Positions 17,587-28,916 of a DNA stretch of 64,000 bases are shown piece by piece. The notes beneath the pieces are model-generated. The model was not told where the DNA came from and made no database searches. It saw nothing but the letters and a program-made list of their open reading frames with translations. Numbering within the stretch: the stretch's first letter is position 1; each line of letters starts with the position of its first letter. The position numbers and the translations under genes were made by a program. Source of the DNA: CAWCKS01 sp963763485 (lineage in GTDB: Bacteria; Pseudomonadota; Alphaproteobacteria; Rhizobiales; Xanthobacteraceae); assembly GCA_963763485.1 (NCBI GenBank), contig CAVXOW010000007.1, positions 434,001 through 498,000 of the forward strand, written 5' to 3'.

Positions 17587-19340
17587 TTGAACGTTCGCGA
17601 CGACGATGTTCGGATACGACCGGGCCGCATTCGCGATCGAGGGCGCGCTAAGTCGAAGACATTTGTCGGCCAAGTCATGCGCGCGGCCACCAAGGCCGGT
17701 TACAGCGGGCGAGGTCTCGGGCCACGGACTCGCACCGGATCTGCATCGCGCTTCGGCCGGGGCCGCAGCGCGGCGCTGGCGCTGTCGCTTCGATCGCCCT
17801 CCCGCCGCGTTGTCGTCATGGCCCGTGTGGTTCGTCACCGCGGCACACGGTTTCGGTCGGCGCCGCTCGCGCGGCACATCACCTATCTGAAACGAGAGGG
17901 CGTGACCCGCGACGGCTCAGAGGCCCGGATGTTCGATGCCCGCACGGATGACGCCGACGCCAAGGCGTTTGCAGAACGATGCGAAGATGACCGGCATCAT
18001 TTCCGGTTCACGGTGTCGCCAGAGGATGCGGCCGAAATGGCCGATCTGCGTGCGTTTACGCGAGAGCTGATGGCAGACGCCGAGCGGGACCTCGGCACCA
18101 GGCTCGATTGGATCGCCGTTGACCACTGGAACACTGACAATCCGCATATCCACGTCCTTATTCGCGGCCGCGCCGAAGACGGAAAGGACCTTGTGATCAG
18201 CCGCGACTACATCAGCCGTGGCTTTCGGGCACGTGCAGCGGAGAGGGTGACGCTGGAGCTAGGCCCGCGCAGCGAGCAGGAAATCAAGACCGCGCTTGAG
18301 CGGGAAGTGGACGCCGAGCGCTGGACCGGTCTTGATCGTGCTCTTCGGGCCCTTGCCGATGAGAACGCCGGAATTGCCAATCTTCGGCCTGGAACGGCTG
18401 ACGAAGATCCGGAGCTTCGGCGATTGATGATCGGACGAGTTAGCAAGCTTGAGAGGCTAGGGCTTGCGGACCAGGTGGCGCTGGGTTGTTGGACCCTCAA
18501 GCCTGGCATCGAGCCAACGCTGCGTGATCTCGCGATCCGCGGCGACATCATCAAGACCATGCATCGGGCGATGACGTCAGCAGGCCGGGAAGTGGACGTG
18601 ACCGCCTTGCCCTGCATGGAGAAGAGCCAGGCTATCGGGTTTTAGGCCGGCTAGTCGAGCGGGGACTCTTGGATGAACTCAAGGGTTCAGCATATGCCGT
18701 GATCGATGGTGTCGATGGTCGAACCCATCATCTGCGGTTTTCCGATCTTGAGATGACGGGCGACGCGAGGACCAGGCGCCATCGTCGAAGCGCGCACCTA
18801 TGACGATGCGCAAGGCCGCAAGCGGCTGACCCTTGCCGTCCGGTCCGATCTAAGATTGTGGTGCTCAGGTTACGGCAAATGGGGCAACGTGGCTCGATCG
18901 CCAATTGCTGGCTCGCGAGCAGATTGCGATCGGCGGCGGTTTCGGAGTTGTGGTGCGGGAGGCCATGGGACATCGTGTCGACCATCTCGTCGGCAAGGGT
19001 CTTGCGCGTAGGCAGGGACAGCGGGTCATCTTCATTAGCAATCTCCTCAAGACGCTCGAAGGCAAGGAGCTTGCTGCCGGGACTGCCAAGCTATCCGTCG
19101 GATACTGGGTTTCAGCATCGACCACCCCGCCAAAGGTGAGCATGTTGCGGGCGTACCGTCAGCGCGTCACGCTGCACGTCCGGCCGGTTTGCGATGATTG
19201 ATGATGGGCTAGGCTTCCGACTGGTGCCGTGGCGTCCGGCACTTGAGCAGCATGTGGGGCAGCGGGTGACGGGGGTCGCAATGACTGGGGGCGGTATAAC
19301 CTGGAGCTTTGGAAGGAAGCCCGGTTTGGGCATTGACCTC
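17587..19340 (+). pseudogene. Relaxase/mobilisation protein (VirD2-like, DUF3363), frameshifted
   Basis: Reads from about 17587 (TTG, or a lost start) through DVRIRPGRIRDRGRAKSK, VVRHRGTRFRSAPLARHITY, AFAERCEDDRHHFRFTVSPE and the metal-binding histidine motif DHWNTDNPHIHVLIRG near residues 178-193, which marks the relaxase site. The first frame stops at 18645 at a tttt run. The DUF3363 C-terminus then continues in other frames: LDELKGSAYAVIDGVDGRTH, GAIVEARTYDDAQGRKRLT, ATWLDRQLLAREQIAIGGG, RRQGQRVIF, then DDGLGFRLVPWRPALEQHVG. At least four frame changes disable the full protein. The relaxase would nick oriT and lead the strand through the TraG/Trb channel. The catalytic N-terminal half (17587-18645) is itself uninterrupted. 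Confidence 0.85.
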
Positions 19341-19457
19341 AGCAGACCCGGCAATTCCACGCAATCCTGCGATGGCGTACGATGCGCTAACTCAAGCGTT
19401 GCGCGTCAGCTGCTTCGCCTGTTCCTTGGCCTCGACCACTCTCAGGACGGGACAACG

Positions 19458-19905
19458 ATGAAACCGAGGATTGGTGTTTACCTCTGAAGGCATGGCCACT
19501 CGGCTGGCGGTTGCGGCGCAGCGTCCCGGTGCGACCAAATCGGCGCTGGTTGAAGCGGCGCTGGATCAATTCCTCGGTTGCGGCGAAGACGCTGATGACC
19601 TCTCGGTGAATCGACGCCTGGTTTGATGAGCCGTCAACTCGAGCAACTCGCTTCTGATGTCAGGATCGGTGAGCGAAACCGTTGCGCTTCAGGCGCGGTT
19701 CGAGCTTGCGGTAACGCCGCCGCTCCCGGCCGCGACACTGCGGACTGCCTGCGTGCTCGGCTCCGAGCGTTTTGACGAATTAGCGGCTCAGGTCGGGCGA
19801 CGCGTTCATCTGGGAACGTCGCTCATGCGGGAGACGATGGATCGCCTGGGCGCGACCGAGCGGGATCCTCGCGGAGGCGATTTCGGGGAGGGGACGCCAC
19901 AAACG
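19458..19905 (+). pseudogene. CopG-type regulator of the transfer operon, frameshifted
   Basis: Begins MKPRIGVYL at 19458, then a one-base break, and continues EGMATRLAVAAQRPGATKSA, LVEAALDQFLG, MSRQLEQLASDVRI, then SETVALQARFELAVTPPLP and SERFDELAAQVGRRVHLGTS in further frames. This is the ribbon-helix-helix protein usually encoded between relaxase and traG in these elements, normally about 140 residues. Three or more frame changes are needed, so it is a pseudogene. An intact protein of the same broad family stands after traG at 23608-24042. Confidence 0.75.
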
Positions 19906-20147
19906 GACTCTCGAGGTCATGCACCAGATCTCAGCAAGTCGACTTCCGTGGAGAGCGTACCAGAGCGTTCCGCTGCAGTCCGGGAGGACGGCAGCCAGAG
20001 CAACTTTCCAGAGCAGACCGGAATTCCCTGCACTAAGCCCGCTATCGGCTGGGCACCCGACCATGCGAGTGCGGTCGGCGCATCGCAAAGGTCGCAATCG
20101 TCCAGCTTGACGCTAGATACAAGTCGGACCAGACGAGGCTGCAATCT

Positions 20148-21435
20148 GGCGTATTCGTTCTGCGCGTGTTCCTGCCGTTCGTTGCCGCCTATTATCTTTC
20201 GTTTCTGTTCAAAACCATGAATGCGACGATCGGCAGGCCCGCTGTCGTCGGAGCTTCAACCTCGGCGCCGGCGATCTTGGCCTGCTAACCTAGGTCTACT
20301 TTCTAACTCTTGCGGCAGCCCAAATTCCGATCGGCGTCTTGTTGGACCGATATGGCCCAAGGTTAATCCAAAGCGTGCGCGTCTGATTGCCGCGGCCGCC
20401 GGCGCAGCGCTGTTTGCTTCCTCAAATGACTTTCTGCTTCTCCTCACGGGCCGTGCATTAATGGGTCTCGGTATCGCAGCAGCATTGACCGCCGGGCTAA
20501 AAGCCCTCGTTCTCTGGTTTCCGAGGGATCGGGTCCCGTTCTTCAACGGCCTCATGATCATGCTGGCGGCATTGGGCGCCGTGACGGCAACCGTGCCGGC
20601 GGAATTCTTGCTGGTTTCAGTGGGCTGGCGAGGGGTGTTTGAACTACTCGCCTTGGCCTCAGGCCGGATGCAGCGGTCCTGGTCTACCTTGTTGTCCCCA
20701 AGGCTTCCGTCACCGCCGCAAGTGGGTGGCGCGACCGCTATTGGCCTGCGAACTATCTATGCTGATCCACGCTTCTGGCGTCTGGCGCCGCTTTCGGCGA
20801 GTTGCATCGGAACGGCGTGGGCGTTGCAGGGATTGTGGGCTGCGCCGTGGTTTTCAGATGTCGAGGGCCTCGACCGGGCTGCGTTGCTACGGAATTTGTT
20901 TGTCATGGCAATCGCATTGAGCCTGAGCGCGCTTGCGCTGGGTGTCATGGCCGACCGGCTGCGCCAATTCGGTATCGGACCGAGAGCGCTTCTGGGTTTT
21001 GTCGCAGCGGTGTTTGTTGTGGCTCAGATGGCGCTGATCCTGAGGTTGCCGTTGCCGTCATTCGTTCCCTGGAGCATCATCGCTGCCGTTGGCGCAGCAA
21101 CAGTCCTGAGTTACTCAGTGCTGGCGGAGTACTACCCGAGCGAAATTGCGGGACGGGCCAACGCTGCGCTGAATGTCTTTCACATCGGTAGCGCGTTTGT
21201 CGCGCAATATATGACGGGTGTCGTGGTTCAGCTCTGGACCCCCGTCGAGGGGCACTATCCTGCTATCGCCTTCGAGACGGCCTTTGCTTTCAGCGTGGGC
21301 CTCCAGATTGTGGCTTGGATATGGTTCATTTTTCCTTGGGTTCAAGCGTGCCTGCGACGAACCAGGCAACCGCGTGGGGCGTGCAGCAGGTGTCCCTTGC
21401 GGTCGAACACCTCGGGGCAGGTCGCGTTTGGCTGA
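20148..21435 (+). pseudogene. MFS transporter, degenerate N-terminus
   Basis: The N-terminal part is split: VFVLRVFLPFVAAYYLSFLF with FKTMNATIG (about 20151-20230), then, past a stop, VYFLTLAAAQIPIGVLLDRYG in another frame. From about 20380 the frame is open and shows major-facilitator features: LLTGRALMGLGIAAALTAGL, VPFFNGLMIMLAALGAVTAT, SVLAEYYPSEIAGRANAALN and about ten hydrophobic segments. At least two stops or frame changes remove the first helices, so it is probably dead. Substrate is unknown. It lies inside the transfer operon between copG and traG, where related elements usually have nothing. Confidence 0.75.
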
Positions 21436-21605
21436 ACGTAACGGCCATAAGTCGCGGAACAACTGCAAGGCAGCAGCGAGCGTTTGCTCACGTTCGTTCT
21501 TGGTCATCATTTGACCAACCGATTTGTGCGCTGGAATACCCCAAAACGCGCTAGCCGTCCGAGACCGCTTGCTTGGGGCTTTTGGGCCATTTGATTGCTC
21601 CCGCT

Positions 21606-23598
21606 ATGTCCGCAACCAAAATCAATTGGGGTCAAATCGTCATCGTTTTTGTTATCGTGGTCATGACCATGTGGGCGGCGACGCAATGGATGGGCTGGCG
21701 ACTCGGCGTATCAGCCTCAGCTTGGTCAACCCTGGTTCGAATTAGCGCACGGCGTTCCCATCTATTTCCCTCCGGCGTTCTTCTGGTGGTGGTACGCCTA
21801 CGATGCGTACGCCCCCAACATATTTGTCGAGGGTGGATGCATCGCCGCCTCAGGCGGCATCATCGCGATCGTCGTCGCCTTCGGAATGTCGGCCTGGCGA
21901 GCGCGCGAGGCGAACACGGCCGCCACATATGGATCGGCGCGGTGGGCGACGGCTGCCGAAGTTCGAGCAGCTAAACTCCTCGGCGCCGATGGAGTCATGC
22001 TCGGCCGGCTCGAGCGAAGCTACCTGCGGCATGATGGCCCCGAACATGTTCTTTGTTTCGCTCCGACACGGTCCGGCAAGGGTGTTGGCCTGGTTGTCCA
22101 ACTTTTCTGACCTGGCCGGGCAGCTGCATTGTCCATGACATCAAGGGTGAGAACTGGACGCTAACCTCGGGATTTCGGGCGAGGCACGGTCGGGTGCTTT
22201 TGTTCGATCCGACCAATCCGAATTCCTCGGCCTACAATCCTTTGCTGGAGGTGCGGCGAGGGGAGTGGGAGGTTCGAGATGTCCAGAACATCGCTGACGT
22301 GCTTGGTCGATCCCGAAGGCGCGCTCGAACGGCGCAATCATTGGGAGAAGACCAGCCACTCGCTCCTGGTCGGTGCAATTCTTCACGTCTTGTATGCCGA
22401 ACCCGACAAGACGCTCGCCGGCGTTGCGAATTTTCTGTCCGATCCAAGGCGGCCGATCGAGACGACACTTCAGGCCATGATGACGACGCCACATCTCGGC
22501 GAAGCGGGGCCGCATCCCGTGATCGCGTCGGCAGCGCGCGAACTACTTAACAAAAGCGAGAACGAGCGGTCAGGCGTGCTTTCGACCGCGATGTCGTTCC
22601 TGGGCCTCTACCGCGATCCGGTTGTGGCACAGGTGACGCGGCGTTGCGATTGGCGCATTCGTGACCTGGTCGAGGCAAACCAACCAGTGTCGCTCTACCT
22701 CGTCGTGCCGCCCTCCGACATCAGCCGGACGAAGCCTCTCGTGCGGTTGATCCTGAACCAGATCGGCCGCCGCCTCACCGAGGATTTGCAGGGCAAATCA
22801 CGCAAGCAGCGCCTGCTGCTGATGCTCGATGAGTTCCCGGCGCTCGGGCGGCTGGATTTCTTCGAGTCGGCGTTGGCTTTCATGGCTGGCTACGGCCTGA
22901 AGAGTTTCCTGATCGCCCAATCCTTGAACCAGATCGAAAGAGCCTATGGCTCGAACAACTCAATTCTCGACAACTGCCACGTTCGAGTCTGTTTCGCGAC
23001 GAACGACGAGCGCACGGCCAAGCGCGTGTCCGATGCGCTGGGGATGGCGACCGAACTGCGCGCCATGAAGAACTACGCCGGCCACAGGCTCAGCCCGTGG
23101 CTCGGACACCTCATGGTCTCCAGGCAGGAGACAGCGCGACCGCTGCTCACACCGGGTGAGGTGATGCAGCTCCCGCCCGATGATGAACTCGTCCTGGTCT
23201 CGGGTTGCCCACCGGTCCGTGCAAAGAAGGCGCGCTACTACGAGGACCGGCGGCTGAAAGAACGGGTGCTACCGCCGCCACAACCAGGGCATCCGATGGC
23301 ACAGCTCGCCGCACCGGACGACTGGACCGGATTGCCAGCACCTCCCTCGACCAGGACTCAATTGGCACCGCCCAAAGCGAGCAACTCATCTGAAGATGCG
23401 GCCAATGGGGGTATTCGGCGAGAACCAAAACTTCCGGAGCACGAGGACATCGCCCCTGAGCCCGAGAAGCCATCGGAATTCGCATTCGCGGACGAGGAAC
23501 CCGATGACGACGCCCAGCGCGCCCGCGTGATGCGCCGGCAAGCTGCCGGCGTTGCTCGACAGGCCGCAATGGATCCGCGCGACGGCATTGACCTGTGA
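21606..23598 (+). pseudogene. traG: Coupling protein TraG/VirD4, frameshifted
   Basis: Starts MSATKINWGQIVIVFVIVVM (first membrane helix) with a second helix at GGIIAIVVAFGMSAW. Frame changes occur near 21725, 22100 and 22295; the pieces are otherwise continuous and in order. The Walker A motif is CFAPTRSGKGVGLVV (about 22050-22095), followed by GSCIVHDIKGENWTL. From 22300 the frame is open to 23598, with Walker B LLLMLDEFPALGRLDFFE, FLIAQSLNQIERAYG and the Arg-finger region FATNDERTAKRVSDALG. TraG couples the relaxosome to the Trb channel at the inner membrane. Three indels would have to be corrected for a full protein of about 660 residues. Confidence 0.88.
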
Positions 23599-23607
23599 TC
23601 TGCGGCG

Positions 23608-24042
23608 ATGCGGACAAAGCATACCTTTCGACTACCGCCAGAGCTCGCCGCTAGACTTGCGGAGCACGCGGACCGCAAACGCGTCCCTCAGGCCCTGGTC
23701 GTCGAGACCGCATTGAACTCTTACCTGTCGCCGGATAACTCGGAACGGTTGGAAGCAGCACTTGGGCGCAGGCTGGATCGGCTAACGAGGCAGGTCGAGC
23801 GGCTGGAGCGCCACCTCACGATTTCGAACGAAGCGCTCGCGCTGTTCGTTCGCTTCTGGCTCACCGCCACTCCGCCGCTGCCGGATGCCGCCCAGTCGGC
23901 GGCCCAGGCCAAAGGCCGTGAGCGTTACGAAAGTTTCGTCGAAGCTCTCGGCCGCCGCGTCGCGAGAGGACAGAGCCTTGCGCACGAGATTTCGGAGGAT
24001 ATTCGCGCGCACGAACGCGATGGCGAGAAACCCGACGGATAG
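23608..24042 (+). CDS. CopG-family ribbon-helix-helix protein
   Basis: Intact 144-residue protein. Residues 1-40 form an RHH DNA-binding domain (TFRLPPELAARLAEHADRKR, VPQALVVETALNSYL). Next comes a coiled-coil-like segment LGRRLDRLTRQVERLERHLT, then a conserved tail ATPPLPDAAQSAAQ and GRERYESFVEALGRRVARGQ. The same layout is seen in the broken copG at 19458. It starts 9 bp after the traG stop and precedes trbB, so it probably autoregulates the trb operon or takes part in the relaxosome. Confidence 0.85.
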   Translation: MRTKHTFRLPPELAARLAEHADRKRVPQALVVETALNSYLSPDNSERLEAALGRRLDRLTRQVERLERHLTISNEALALFVRFWLTATPPLPDAAQSAAQAKGRERYESFVEALGRRVARGQSLAHEISEDIRAHERDGEKPDG

Positions 24043-24178
24043 ACCGCGCCGCTATTGCTATCCATTTGTACGCTGACCTACGACAGCCACACTGCGCTCG
24101 TTGTCTCTGAGCCCAAGGTGCTTTTTCTACTCGTCCCCATCAACAGCAAGTTTTGCGGCCGATGCTTGGGGGCAAAAG

Positions 24179-25144
24179 GTGGTGGTCCACTCCTTCCAGC
24201 TCGAGGCAGTCTCTCGCGGCGCGCGGATGCTGCGCACGGCGCTCGGTCCCGCGATCGCTGAGTGGCTCGATGATCCCGCAATTGTCGAGGTGATGCTGAA
24301 CCCGGACGGTCGGCTTTGGGTCGATTATCTCGCCCATGGCCTCCTCGACACGGGGAAATATCTGGCTCCAGCCGACGGCGACCGCATCATCAGGCTGGTC
24401 GCTCATCACGTTGGCGCCGAGGTTCATGCGCAAGCCCCGCGTGTTTCCGCGGAGCTGCCCGAAACTGGTGAGCGCTTCGAGGGTCTATTGCCGCCCGTTG
24501 TTGCCGCTCCGGCTTTTGCGATCCGGAAACCCGCTGTCGCAATCTTCACACTCGACGACTACGTGGTGGCCGGCATCATGCAGTCGGGCCAGGCGGATGT
24601 GCTTCGCCGCGCCGTTGCCGAGCGGCAAAACATTCTTGTCGCCGGTGGCACCTCGACTGGCAAGACGACCCTCACCAATGCATTGCTAGCCGAGGTCGCG
24701 AAGACGTCCGATCGGGTGGTCCTGATCGAGGACACGCGCGAGCTGCAGTGTAGTGCGCCCAATCTTGTTGCGCTGCGCACCAAGGACGGCGTCGCGTCGC
24801 TATCAGACCTGGTGCGGTCCTCGCTGCGGTTGCGACCTGACCGCATTCCGATCGGCGAAGTGCGCGGTGCCGAAGCGCTCGATCTGCTGAAAGCCTGGGG
24901 TACCGGGCACCCGGGAGGCATCGGGACGATCCACGCCGGCTCTGCACTCGGCGCACTGCGTCGACTCGAGCAGCTGATCCAGGAAGCGGTCGTCACCGTC
25001 CCGCGCGCGCTCATTGCCGAGACCATCAATGTCATCGCCGTTCTTGCCGGCCGCGGCTCCGACCGCCGGCTCGCCGAGCTTGCTGTCGTCAGTGGGCTGA
25101 AGCCCGACGGTGACTACGCCATCGCCCATCTCGGAGAGCTTTGA
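24179..25144 (+). CDS. trbB: Conjugal transfer ATPase TrbB (VirB11-like)
   Basis: About 321 residues from GTG 24179; GTG 24182 or ATG 24229 are alternatives, but family members include the residues HSFQLEAVSRGARMLRTALG upstream of the ATG. Shows MLNPDGRLWVDYL, Walker A VAGGTSTGKTTLTNALL near residues 153-169, the Asp box LIEDTRELQC, LRLRPDRIPIGEVRGAEALD (Walker B region) and the His box GGIGTIHAGSALGAL. It forms a hexameric ATPase at the cytoplasmic face of the inner membrane that drives pilus assembly and transfer. The stop overlaps the trbC start, as in other trb operons. No break is seen. Confidence 0.9.
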   Translation: MVVHSFQLEAVSRGARMLRTALGPAIAEWLDDPAIVEVMLNPDGRLWVDYLAHGLLDTGKYLAPADGDRIIRLVAHHVGAEVHAQAPRVSAELPETGERFEGLLPPVVAAPAFAIRKPAVAIFTLDDYVVAGIMQSGQADVLRRAVAERQNILVAGGTSTGKTTLTNALLAEVAKTSDRVVLIEDTRELQCSAPNLVALRTKDGVASLSDLVRSSLRLRPDRIPIGEVRGAEALDLLKAWGTGHPGGIGTIHAGSALGALRRLEQLIQEAVVTVPRALIAETINVIAVLAGRGSDRRLAELAVVSGLKPDGDYAIAHLGEL

Positions 25145-25467
25145 TGTCGCTCTTGTTTCGACAATTCGGCGCAATCGGGGCTGTCTCATCGTTGGACTTC
25201 CTATCGACCATATCAGCCGCTCATGCCGCAGGGACCGGGATGCCATGGGAGCAGCCACTCAACCAGATCCTGCAATCGGTCGAAGGACCGGTCGCCAAGA
25301 TTCTAGCTGTCATCATCATCATCACGACGGGATTGACGCTCGCGTTCGGCGACACATCAGGTGGCTTCCGGAGGCTCGTGCAAATCGTGTTTGGCTTGTC
25401 GATCGCCTTTGCGGCGTCAAGCTTCTTCCTCTCGTTCTTCTCGTTCGGCGGTGGGGCGCTGATCTGA
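25144..25467 (+). CDS. trbC: TrbC pilin (VirB2-like)
   Basis: Small hydrophobic protein of 107 residues. It has an N-terminal signal region ending near SAAHAAGTGMPWEQPL and two transmembrane helices, VAKILAVIIIITTGLTLAFG and LVQIVFGLSIAFAASSFFLS, separated by a charged turn, the layout of VirB2/TrbC pilins. It would be processed by leader peptidase and by the TraF-like peptidase at 11348-11857. Start and stop overlap trbB and trbD (TGATG junctions). Confidence 0.9.
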   Translation: MSLLFRQFGAIGAVSSLDFLSTISAAHAAGTGMPWEQPLNQILQSVEGPVAKILAVIIIITTGLTLAFGDTSGGFRRLVQIVFGLSIAFAASSFFLSFFSFGGGALI

Positions 25468-25727
25468 TGGACGAGCCGGTTGGGTTTTCCGTCCCCGTTC
25501 ATCGCGCGCTGACCGAGCCGATCCTGTTGGGCGGAGCGCCGCGGGCGGTCGCGATCTTGAATGGCACCGTTGCGGCTGCGCTCGGCCTTGGCCTGCGGCT
25601 CTGGATCGCTGGCCTCCTCGTCTGGGCGATCGGCCACGCCGCAGCGGTTTGGGCAGCCAAGCGCGATCCGCTCTTCGTCGACGTGATCCGCCGCCATCTC
25701 CGCATTCCCAGTTTCTTAAGCGTTTGA
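25467..25727 (+). CDS. trbD: TrbD (VirB3-like) membrane protein
   Basis: 86 residues. The pattern VPVHRALTEPILLGGAPRAV followed by hydrophobic stretches AILNGTVAAALGLGLRLW and IAGLLVWAIGHAAAVWAAK, then RDPLFVDVIRRHL, is typical of TrbD/VirB3. It is an inner-membrane component of the mating-pair channel, working with the TrbE ATPase encoded next. The ATG overlaps the trbC stop. Confidence 0.9.
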   Translation: MDEPVGFSVPVHRALTEPILLGGAPRAVAILNGTVAAALGLGLRLWIAGLLVWAIGHAAAVWAAKRDPLFVDVIRRHLRIPSFLSV

Positions 25728-25739
25728 GGTCGAAAGCCC

Positions 25740-28176
25740 ATGATGAATCTTGCCGAATATCGCTCGACCGCAACAAGGCTCGCGGATTTCCTGCCGTGGG
25801 CAGCGCTGGTCGCCGAAGGCGTCGTCCTCAACAAGGATGGTTCGTTTCAACGAACGGCACGGTTTCGGGGACCGGATTTGGACTCGGCTGTCCCAGCCGA
25901 GCTGGTCGCGGTTGCCAGCCCGCTTGAACAATGCGCTGCGCCGGCTTGGCTCGGGATGGGCGATCTTTGTCGAAGCGCAGCGCAATCCCGCAAGCGGATA
26001 CCCGGTCTGTACATTCCCTGACGCAGCATCGGCCCTGGTCGACGCCGAGCGCAAGGCGCAGTTCGAAGAGCAGGGGGCGCACTACGAGTCCGCTTACTTC
26101 CTGACGCTGCTCTACCTGCCGCCCGCAGAGGAGGCTGCCCGTGCCGAGCGGTTTTTCTATGAGGGCCGGGATCGCAAGGCCGGGACTGATGCCCGCGAGG
26201 TTCTCCGCGCCTTTATCGATCGAACTGATCGCGTTCTGCAACTGCTCGAAGGTTTTATGCCCGAGAGCGAGTGGCTCGATGATGAAGAGACTCTGACCTA
26301 CCTGCACTCAACCATCTCGACCAAACGGCACCGCGTCCGCGTGCCAGAGACCCCTATGTATCTGGACGCGCTGCTCGCGGACGAGGCTCTGACCGGTGGC
26401 CTCGAACCCATGCTCGGGAATGCGCACCTGCGTGTGCTCACCGTTGTCGGCTTTCCCACGGCGACCACGCCCGGAATCCTCGACGAGCTCAACGCGTTGG
26501 CTTTTCCGTATCGCTGGTCGACCCGGGCGATCATGCTCGACAAAACCGATGCGACCAAGCTCCTCACAAAAATCCGCCGGCAGTGGTTTGCCAAGCGAAA
26601 GTCGATTGCAGCGATCCTTAAGGAGGTGATGACCAACGAAACCTCAGCGCTTGTGGATACCGATGCCCACAACAAGGCGCTCGATGCCGATGCAGCGCTC
26701 CAGGAGCTCGGCTCGGATCTGGTCGGCCAGGCCTTCGTCACGGCGACGGTCACCGTCTGGAACGAAGATCCGCGGATTGCGGACGAACGGTTGCGGCTGG
26801 TCGAGAAGGTAGTCCAGGGCCGCGACTTCACCTGCATGACCGAGACCGTCAATGCTGTTGATGCCTGGCTCGGGTCCTTGCCCGGTCACGTCTATGCCAA
26901 CGTTCGTCAGCCGCCGATCTCGACTTTGAACCTCGCACACATGATCCCGCTCTCGGCGCTGTGGGCTGGCCCTGCCGCGGATGAGCATCTGAAGGCGCCG
27001 CCGCTGTTTTTTGCGAAGACCGAAGGCTCGACGCCGTTTCGCTTTTCGCTTCACGTCGGAGATGTCGGCCATACCTTGGTTGTCGGTCCGACCGGCGCCG
27101 GCAAGTCGGTCCTGCTGGCGCTGATGGCGTTGCAGTTTCGGCGTTATGAAGGATCGCAAGTCTTCGCGTTTGATTTCGGAGGCTCGATCCGGGCGGCCGC
27201 GATCGCGATGGGCGGCGATTGGCATGATCTCGGTGGGGCGCTGTCCGACGATGCGTCAGAGCCGGTCGCGCTGCAGCCGCTCGCTTCGGCATCGACGAAA
27301 TTGCCGAGCGAGAGTTGGGCCGCCGAGTGGCTTGCAGCCATTCTCCAGCGCGAGAAGATCATCGTCAGCCCGGAAGCCAAAGAGCATCTCTGGTCCGCCT
27401 TGTCCTCGTTGGCTTCCGCGCCCGTCACTGAGCGGACACTGACCGGCCTTTCCGTTCTCTTGCAATCACAAGCCCTCAAGAGAGCGCTGCAGCCTTATTG
27501 CCTCGGCGGGCCTCATGGACGGCTCCTGGATGCGGAAGCCGAGCGATTGGGTGAAGCTTCTGTCCAAGCCTTTGAGACGGAGGGGTTGATCGGCACCGGT
27601 GCGGCGCCTGCCGTGCTCAGCTACCTCTTTCACAGGATCGAAAGCCGGCTCGACGGCAGGCCGACGCTGCTGATTGTCGATGAAGGATGGTTGGCGCTCG
27701 ATGACGAAGGGTTTGCCGGCCAGCTCCGCGAATGGCTCAAAACCCTGCGCAAGAAGAACGCGTCCGTGGTGTTCGCCACGCAATCCTTATCCGACATCGA
27801 CGGTTCGCCCATCGCGCCCGCGATCATCGAAAGTTGCCCGACCCGGTTGTTGCTGCCCAACGAGCGCGCGATCGAGCCGCAGATATCAGCGATCTATCGC
27901 CGCTTTGGTCTGAACGACCGTCAGATCGAAATCCTGGCTCGCGCCACGCCCAAGCGCGACTATTACTGTCAGTCTCGCCGCGGCAACCGCCTGTTTGAGC
28001 TTGGGCTCGGCGAAGTCGCGCTTGCCTTTACCGCTGCGTCGTCAAAATCCGACCAGGCGCTGATCGACCGCGTCCTCGCAGAACTCGGCCGTGACGGCTT
28101 TGTCACCGGCTGGCTCAAGGCGCGCGGCGTCGGCTGGGCCACTGATCTTATCCCCACACTCGTTCGGGAGACCTGA
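25740..28176 (+). pseudogene. trbE: TrbE (VirB4-like) ATPase, one frameshift near the 5' end
   Basis: The first 60 codons, MMNLAEYRSTATRLADFLPW to DLDSAVPAELVAVAS, lie in one frame. Near 25920 the reading moves and is then open for about 2.2 kb to 28176. The main part contains the CagE/TrbE N-terminal domain, Walker A VVGPTGAGKSVLLAL (about 27085-27125), FAFDFGGSIRAAAIA, Walker B TLLIVDEGWLALDD and the ATQSLSDIDGS motif. Corrected length is about 811 residues, the normal size. VirB4 ATPases power pilin extraction and substrate passage. A single indel separates this from an intact gene, so error or recent loss is possible. Confidence 0.85.
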
Positions 28177-28180
28177 CCCC

Positions 28181-28916
28181 ATGACCAGAATTTTGAAGCT
28201 CGCCGCGGCGAGCACGGTCGCGCTCGCTCTTTTTTCTGCGCCACGTCCGACCACGGCCCAGTGGCTGGTGTTCGATCCCAACAACTACGTCCAGAATGTG
28301 CTCACGGCGGCTCGCGAGCTCGAGCAGATCAACAACCAGGTCCTCTCGCTTCAGAACGAAGCGCAGATGCTGATCAATCAGGCGAAAAATCTCGCGAATC
28401 TGCCGTATTCAGCCGCTGCAACAGATCGAGCAATCGATCCAGCGGACACAACAGCTTCTCGCGCAGGCGCAGCGCATCGCCTACGACGTGCAACAGGTCG
28501 ACCAAGCCTTTGCCACGACCTATGCGCCGGCGTCATCAAGCCAATCCGATCAGGTGCTCATCACGAATGCACAAACACGATGGCAGAACGCGATCGCCGG
28601 GCTTCAGGACGCATTGCGAGTTCAGGCAACCGTCGTCGGCAATCTCGATACCAACCGAACGCAAACCTCAGCGCTCGTGAGTGCGAGCCAGGGCGCAACA
28701 GGCGCCCTGCAGGCAAGCCAGGCTGGCAATCAGCTTCTTGGGTTGCAGACCCAGCAGCTCGCCGACCTCACGGCAACGGTTGCGGCGCAGGGCAGGGCGC
28801 AGAGCCTCGAACTGGCACAGCGCGTCGGTGCTCAAGACCAGGCCAAGGAGCAGCTCAAACGCTTTCTGACGCCGGGCTCAGGCTATCAGCCCTCAACCGT
28901 GCGGATGTTTCACTGA
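28181..28916 (+). pseudogene. trbJ: TrbJ (VirB5-like), one frameshift
   Basis: Starts MTRILKLAAASTVALALFSA with a signal peptide cut near TTAQWLVFD, and continues PNNYVQNVLTAARELEQINN and LQNEAQMLINQAKNL. Near 28410 the frame changes, and QQIEQSIQRTQQLLAQAQRI leads on to RVGAQDQAKEQLKRFLTPGS and stop 28916. Full length would be about 245 residues of largely helical, Gln-rich periplasmic protein, as expected for TrbJ. It follows trbE by 4 bp. One indel only. Confidence 0.85.
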
